From NCBI GenBank assembly GCA_029050995.1, contig JAIDLO010000187.1, positions 1 to 15,568 of the forward strand: a stretch of DNA of 15,568 nt. Direction: 5' to 3'. The notes under the pieces are model-generated. The model did not search any database. It had not been told where the DNA came from and was given only the letters and a program-made list of their open reading frames with translations. Made by a program: the position numbers and the translations under genes. Origin of the DNA: Eubacterium sp. GTDB taxonomy: Bacteria; Bacillota; Clostridia; Oscillospirales; Acutalibacteraceae. This document shows positions 13,297 to 15,568 of the stretch, in pieces. Position 1 is the first letter of the stretch. Each line of letters opens with the position of its first letter.

Positions 13297-13787
13297 CCGA
13301 TTGCCATGATTTGTATAAGTTTACTGTTAAAGAAGAGGTTGCAAAATATGTTAGCTGGACTGTGCATGAAAGCATTGATGTAACACGAGATTTATGCAAA
13401 ATGTGGGAAGAGGCGTATCAAAAGGAGCATACATACAGATGGGCTGTTGTATATCATAATACAGTAATCGGTGTAATAGATGTAATCAGATTGGTAAATG
13501 CTTCTGCTTATATGGGCTGGATGCTGGACAGCATTTATTGGAATAAAGGATTTATGACGGAGGCTGCAACGGCGGTAAGGGACTATCTGTTTGAACAGGT
13601 TCAGGTTGATACTATTTATGCTGCGCATATAACGGAAAATATCGGCTCGGGCAGGGTTATGCAGAAAATCGGAATGCAGCCTGTAAGCTGTGAAGAATAC
13701 TTTTCTGCCTGTGATAAAGAGCCAAAGCATGAATTAAACGGAATGCCTGTGTCGTTTTATAAAATGGACAGAACAGATTTGGTTTGA
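13233..13787 (+). CDS. RimJ/RimL-type GNAT N-acetyltransferase
   Basis: A 184-residue protein of the RimJ/RimL (Acetyltransf_3) type. Markers are the N-terminal TDRLLLRKIKESD (11-23), GWMLDSIYWNKGFMTEAA (95-112), and the NIGSGRVMQKIGM element (136-148) that forms the acetyl-CoA site and C-terminal helix. Family members acetylate ribosomal-protein N-termini, other proteins or drugs; the acceptor here is unknown. The start at 13233 is chosen for its AAGGAG site (13218-13223) and its match to the paralogous stump at 12047. The frame is open back to 13122 through the HAD fragment, so a longer fusion is possible but unlikely. It is 91 bases before the holin-like gene; no terminator was seen between, and the gap holds nothing I can name. 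Confidence 0.9.
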   Translation: MNNMGTQEIQTDRLLLRKIKESDCHDLYKFTVKEEVAKYVSWTVHESIDVTRDLCKMWEEAYQKEHTYRWAVVYHNTVIGVIDVIRLVNASAYMGWMLDSIYWNKGFMTEAATAVRDYLFEQVQVDTIYAAHITENIGSGRVMQKIGMQPVSCEEYFSACDKEPKHELNGMPVSFYKMDRTDLV

Positions 13788-13878
13788 CTCTTGTTTGGCT
13801 AAAGTAACAATTCTAAAAAAATTTCATATTCTGAAAAAGGGCGTAAATTTCTATGGCATTTTAAAAGGGGTTTTGATT

Positions 13879-14097
13879 ATGAATTTTACAAAGGAAACCT
13901 TAAAACGAATGTTAAGAACCTTTTTTCAAACAGCAGTAAGCTATGCTGCAATTCACATTACTACTGTTGATTTTGCAGAAAGCAAACAGCTTTTGCGTGC
14001 ATCGTTAACAGGTATTGGTGTTTCTGCAGCGGCGGCAGGAATATCCGCTGCTATGAATTTGGAAAAGAAGCAGATTGAAGAAGGCGGTGCAGAATAA
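13879..14097 (+). CDS. Small holin-like membrane protein
   Basis: A 72-residue protein with a basic N-terminus (KETLKRMLRTF), two hydrophobic segments (about 14-30 and 39-59, the second rich in Ala and Gly) and a charged tail, a plan typical of small phage holins in Firmicutes. ATG at 13879 has AAAAGGGG at 13863-13870, 8 bases upstream; the longer in-frame reading from 13795 lacks a ribosome binding site. Its stop overlaps the muramidase start by one base (TAATG). Adjacency to a signal-less GH25 lysin is the main support: holins let such lysins reach the wall. I cannot name a specific holin family, and other phage genes (portal, tail, terminase, integrase) are absent. Confidence 0.7.
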   Translation: MNFTKETLKRMLRTFFQTAVSYAAIHITTVDFAESKQLLRASLTGIGVSAAAAGISAAMNLEKKQIEEGGAE

Positions 14098-15158
14098 TGT
14101 CTTATTTCGGAGTGGATTTATCGGAGTTTAACGGCTCTATTGATTGGGATAGACTGGCTAAACATGTTGATTTTGCAATTCTCAGAATCGGCTGGGTTGG
14201 TAACAGAGATAACAGCACGCTTGATGAAAAATTTGAAGAGTATTACCGCAATGCAAGAAGAGCGGGCATTAAAATCGGCGCATATGTTTATATCTATTCA
14301 AACAGCGAAAAAACGGCTCGCGAGGGTGCAGAATGGGCAGTTGAACGGCTGAAGGGCAAAACGCTCAATTTGCCTGTTTACTGCGATATGGAGGATAAAA
14401 GCATTGCAAATCTCGGCAGAGCAAAGCTTACGGCAATCGCAAAGGCTTTCAATTCCGTGATTGAAAAGCACGGCTATTGGGCAGGTATTTATGCAAACAG
14501 AAATTGGTATGATAATTTCCTTGATAAGGATTTGAAAAAGCGCTATACAAGCTGGATCGCCGATTATTCAAGCGGAAAGGATAAGTACAAGGGCGAATAT
14601 GATATGTGGCAGAATTCGTCTGTCGGCAGAGTAGAGGGCATAAGCGGAAATGTGGATACGGATTATCTGTATCGCAATCTGTTTAAGGAGATAAAATCAA
14701 ACGACAAAGAGCCCGAAAAGCCGATTGATGACAGATATCCGAAGCCTGTTAAATGGAAAAATGGCTCAACAAAAGAAACCGTGTATAAACGAAGCGATTT
14801 AAAAGAAAAAATCGGCACAATTTTTGCATATTCTGATGCACTTTGCTATGGCAAATCGGGGGATGCACTGATTGTTGTTTATGATATTGCAGGTACAAAT
14901 CTGCATAAAGCGGGCTTTGTTGCGTATAAAGACGGCGTTAAAAAAGCGCCTTCGGATAAGCGGCTGTGGAAAAACGGTTATACACCTGAAGTGGTGTATG
15001 CAGATACCGGTAAGCGGCTTTCTGTCGGCAGTATTTTTCCGTACAGTACGGCAGATTGCCTTGGAAAGATAGATGATATGTATCTTGTCCGCTATTCTGT
15101 TGACGGCACAAAAGCGCAGAAATGCGGCTTCGTGGAGTATCACGGCGGTATTCGATAA
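14097..15158 (+). CDS. GH25 muramidase (endolysin-type lysozyme) with two C-terminal repeats
   Basis: A 353-residue protein. Residues 1-195 form a glycoside hydrolase 25 domain that cuts the MurNAc-GlcNAc bond of peptidoglycan: GVDLSEFNG at 5-13 (Asp7), the catalytic VYCDMED at 94-100 (Asp97 and Glu99), and NVDTDYLY at 185-192. A linker rich in Lys, Glu and Pro (about 201-219) leads to two repeats of about 62 residues (220-282 and 291-353). Each starts WKNG and shares an IF-x-YS-x-A-x-C-x-GK core, then G[FV]V-x-Y near its end. These are probably wall-binding modules, a family I do not recognise. There is no signal peptide, as in holin-dependent endolysins. It overlaps the holin-like gene by one base and ends at a bidirectional terminator. 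Confidence 0.93.
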   Translation: MSYFGVDLSEFNGSIDWDRLAKHVDFAILRIGWVGNRDNSTLDEKFEEYYRNARRAGIKIGAYVYIYSNSEKTAREGAEWAVERLKGKTLNLPVYCDMEDKSIANLGRAKLTAIAKAFNSVIEKHGYWAGIYANRNWYDNFLDKDLKKRYTSWIADYSSGKDKYKGEYDMWQNSSVGRVEGISGNVDTDYLYRNLFKEIKSNDKEPEKPIDDRYPKPVKWKNGSTKETVYKRSDLKEKIGTIFAYSDALCYGKSGDALIVVYDIAGTNLHKAGFVAYKDGVKKAPSDKRLWKNGYTPEVVYADTGKRLSVGSIFPYSTADCLGKIDDMYLVRYSVDGTKAQKCGFVEYHGGIR

Positions 15159-15194
15159 AAAAGAGGCACAGGAAAACCTGTGCCTTAAATTTTT
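15157..15194 (+). terminator. Bidirectional intrinsic terminator
   Basis: A 9-pair stem (15164-15172 with 15177-15185) closes an AAAA loop. On the plus strand it is followed by TTAAATTTTT; on the minus strand by a run of six T (complement of 15157-15162). It lies between the lysin gene (plus) and the small convergent gene (minus) and can serve both. Confidence 0.85.
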
Positions 15195-15211
15195 AAATGT
15201 TGAGTTCGTAG

Positions 15212-15231
15212 GGCAGGGGAATGCTCCTGCC
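15212..15231. repeat. GC-rich palindromic intergenic hairpin
   Basis: GGCAGGGG and CTCCTGCC pair as 8 bases (one G-T) around an AATG loop, in otherwise AT-rich spacer, with CGTAG just before. It has no T tail. Its form recalls short dispersed palindromes beginning CGTAGGG that I associate with gut clostridial genomes, but only one copy is in the window, so the repeat status is unproven. Confidence 0.4.
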
Positions 15232-15251
15232 GTTTATCTATTTTCGTTATC

Positions 15252-15440
15252 CTAAATGCCAAGTGAGCCGTTTGAAAAATAATCTACAAAGCAATCCATT
15301 TCATAGCCTGAATTGATTTTTCGTGTTTTGTTCAGAATTGCATGCTTCTGATTTTCGGAAAGCATTTCAAATTGCTTCATTGCATTCTCGTTTTTGGCAA
15401 GCGCTTGGCTGAAGCTAAGCGGTAATTCATTTTTATTCAT
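15252..15440 (-). CDS. Small conserved-looking protein of unknown function
   Basis: A 62-residue minus-strand ORF starting MNKNELPLSFSQALAKNENA. It is preceded on its own strand by GAGGTG (complement of 15446-15451), 5 bases before the ATG, which supports real translation. It is Lys/Glu/Asn-rich, soluble, probably helical, with no membrane segment, cysteine pairs or recognisable catalytic motif. The LPLSF-x-QALA-x-NE-x-AM pattern and a later EM-x-x-FVDY element remind me of small uncharacterised proteins widespread in Clostridia. It is convergent with the lysin gene, with the bidirectional terminator between, and divergent from the gene starting at 15538. Confidence 0.7.
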   Translation of the reverse strand: MNKNELPLSFSQALAKNENAMKQFEMLSENQKHAILNKTRKINSGYEMDCFVDYFSNGSLGI

Positions 15441-15473
15441 AATAACACCTCAGCATTAGTATGAGCAGAAATT

Positions 15474-15503
15474 TTGATTTTAATAACAAATAAAAGGCAT
15501 AAT
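15474..15503 (+). promoter_or_regulatory. Candidate sigma-A promoter for the right-edge gene
   Basis: TTGATT at 15474-15479 and CATAAT at 15498-15503 are 18 bases apart, giving a predicted start near 15510 and a leader of about 28 bases to the ATG at 15538. The boxes are moderate matches, and the region is AT-rich, so chance matches are likely. Confidence 0.45.
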
Positions 15504-15537
15504 AAAGGTACATCCTAATCTTAAAGAAGGTTGAAAA

Positions 15538-15568
15538 ATGTATCCATACCACAATAGAATAAAGCAAA
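15538..15568 (+). CDS. 5' end of a gene cut by the window edge
   Basis: ATG at 15538 opens a frame reading MYPYHNRIKQ to the window edge. AAGAAGG at 15524-15530 lies 7 bases upstream and a candidate promoter lies before it. Ten codons are too few to name a family. The good ribosome binding site and divergent layout relative to the small minus-strand gene make a real start likely. Confidence 0.5.
   Translation, partial: MYPYHNRIKQ

Noticed and set aside
9454..13787. Integron-type gene cassette array.
   Set aside because: No integrase and no recurring recombination-site palindromes between genes; gaps are only 10-20 bases and the genes look operonic.
13795..13878. Longer holin-like protein starting at TTG 13795.
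   Set aside because: No ribosome binding site at 13795, and the extra residues are not holin-like, whereas ATG 13879 follows AAAAGGGG at good spacing.
1..15568. CRISPR array, tRNA or rRNA genes, transposase or integrase.
   Set aside because: No regularly spaced repeats, no cloverleaf or rRNA-like sequence, and no transposase or integrase motif was seen in either strand by reading; short or decayed elements could be missed without a search.

Overview
The window looks like chromosomal DNA of a low-GC Gram-positive anaerobe, most likely a gut clostridium of the Oscillospiraceae/Ruminococcaceae type. The reasons are AT-rich sequence, strong AGGAGG-like ribosome binding sites, several TTG starts, short gene spacings, U-tailed hairpin terminators, a glycyl-radical-activase-like radical SAM protein, and an MscL carrying a zinc ribbon. 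This placement is inference; no rRNA or other marker is present.

Layout. (1) Positions 1-1657 hold a run of small enzymes: a 5'-truncated P-loop kinase, a GNAT acetyltransferase and a second P-loop protein, closed by a terminator. (2) Positions 1702-8237 form a housekeeping operon: a good sigma-A promoter, lepA, a TrmN/YfiC-like tRNA methyltransferase, rsmI, a PflX-like radical SAM protein, mscL, an alpha/beta hydrolase and an IolB-family isomerase, then a terminator. Genes overlap or lie 5-26 bases apart. (3) A DMT-family transporter occupies 8259-9218. (4) Positions 9207-9423 hold what looks like a complete transcription attenuator: a near-consensus promoter, a 35-codon leader ORF, an intrinsic terminator, and a leader segment able to pair with the terminator's 5' arm. 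(5) Behind it, at 9454-13787, is a run of small-molecule or macromolecule modifying enzymes: GNAT, P-loop kinase, two SAM methyltransferases (the second frameshifted), a GNAT fragment, an NAD-dependent epimerase, a HAD phosphatase fragment and an intact RimJ/RimL-type GNAT. This stretch carries clear recombination scars. (6) Positions 13879-15158 hold a phage-style lysis pair: a holin-like membrane protein overlapping a GH25 muramidase with two C-terminal repeats, ending at a bidirectional terminator. (7) A small minus-strand gene and the first codons of a divergent plus-strand gene close the window.

How it may work together. The lepA operon joins translation (EF4, rRNA and tRNA methylation) to envelope and metabolic functions. 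The most interesting element is the leader at 9207-9423. The ribosome binding site and start codon of its small ORF can pair with the end of that ORF. The end of the ORF can instead pair with the 5' arm of the terminator standing just before the GNAT-kinase-methyltransferase operon. That three-way arrangement is the design of ribosome-controlled attenuators known from antibiotic-inducible resistance genes. The downstream enzyme classes would fit a drug-response role, but no substrate can be read from the sequence.
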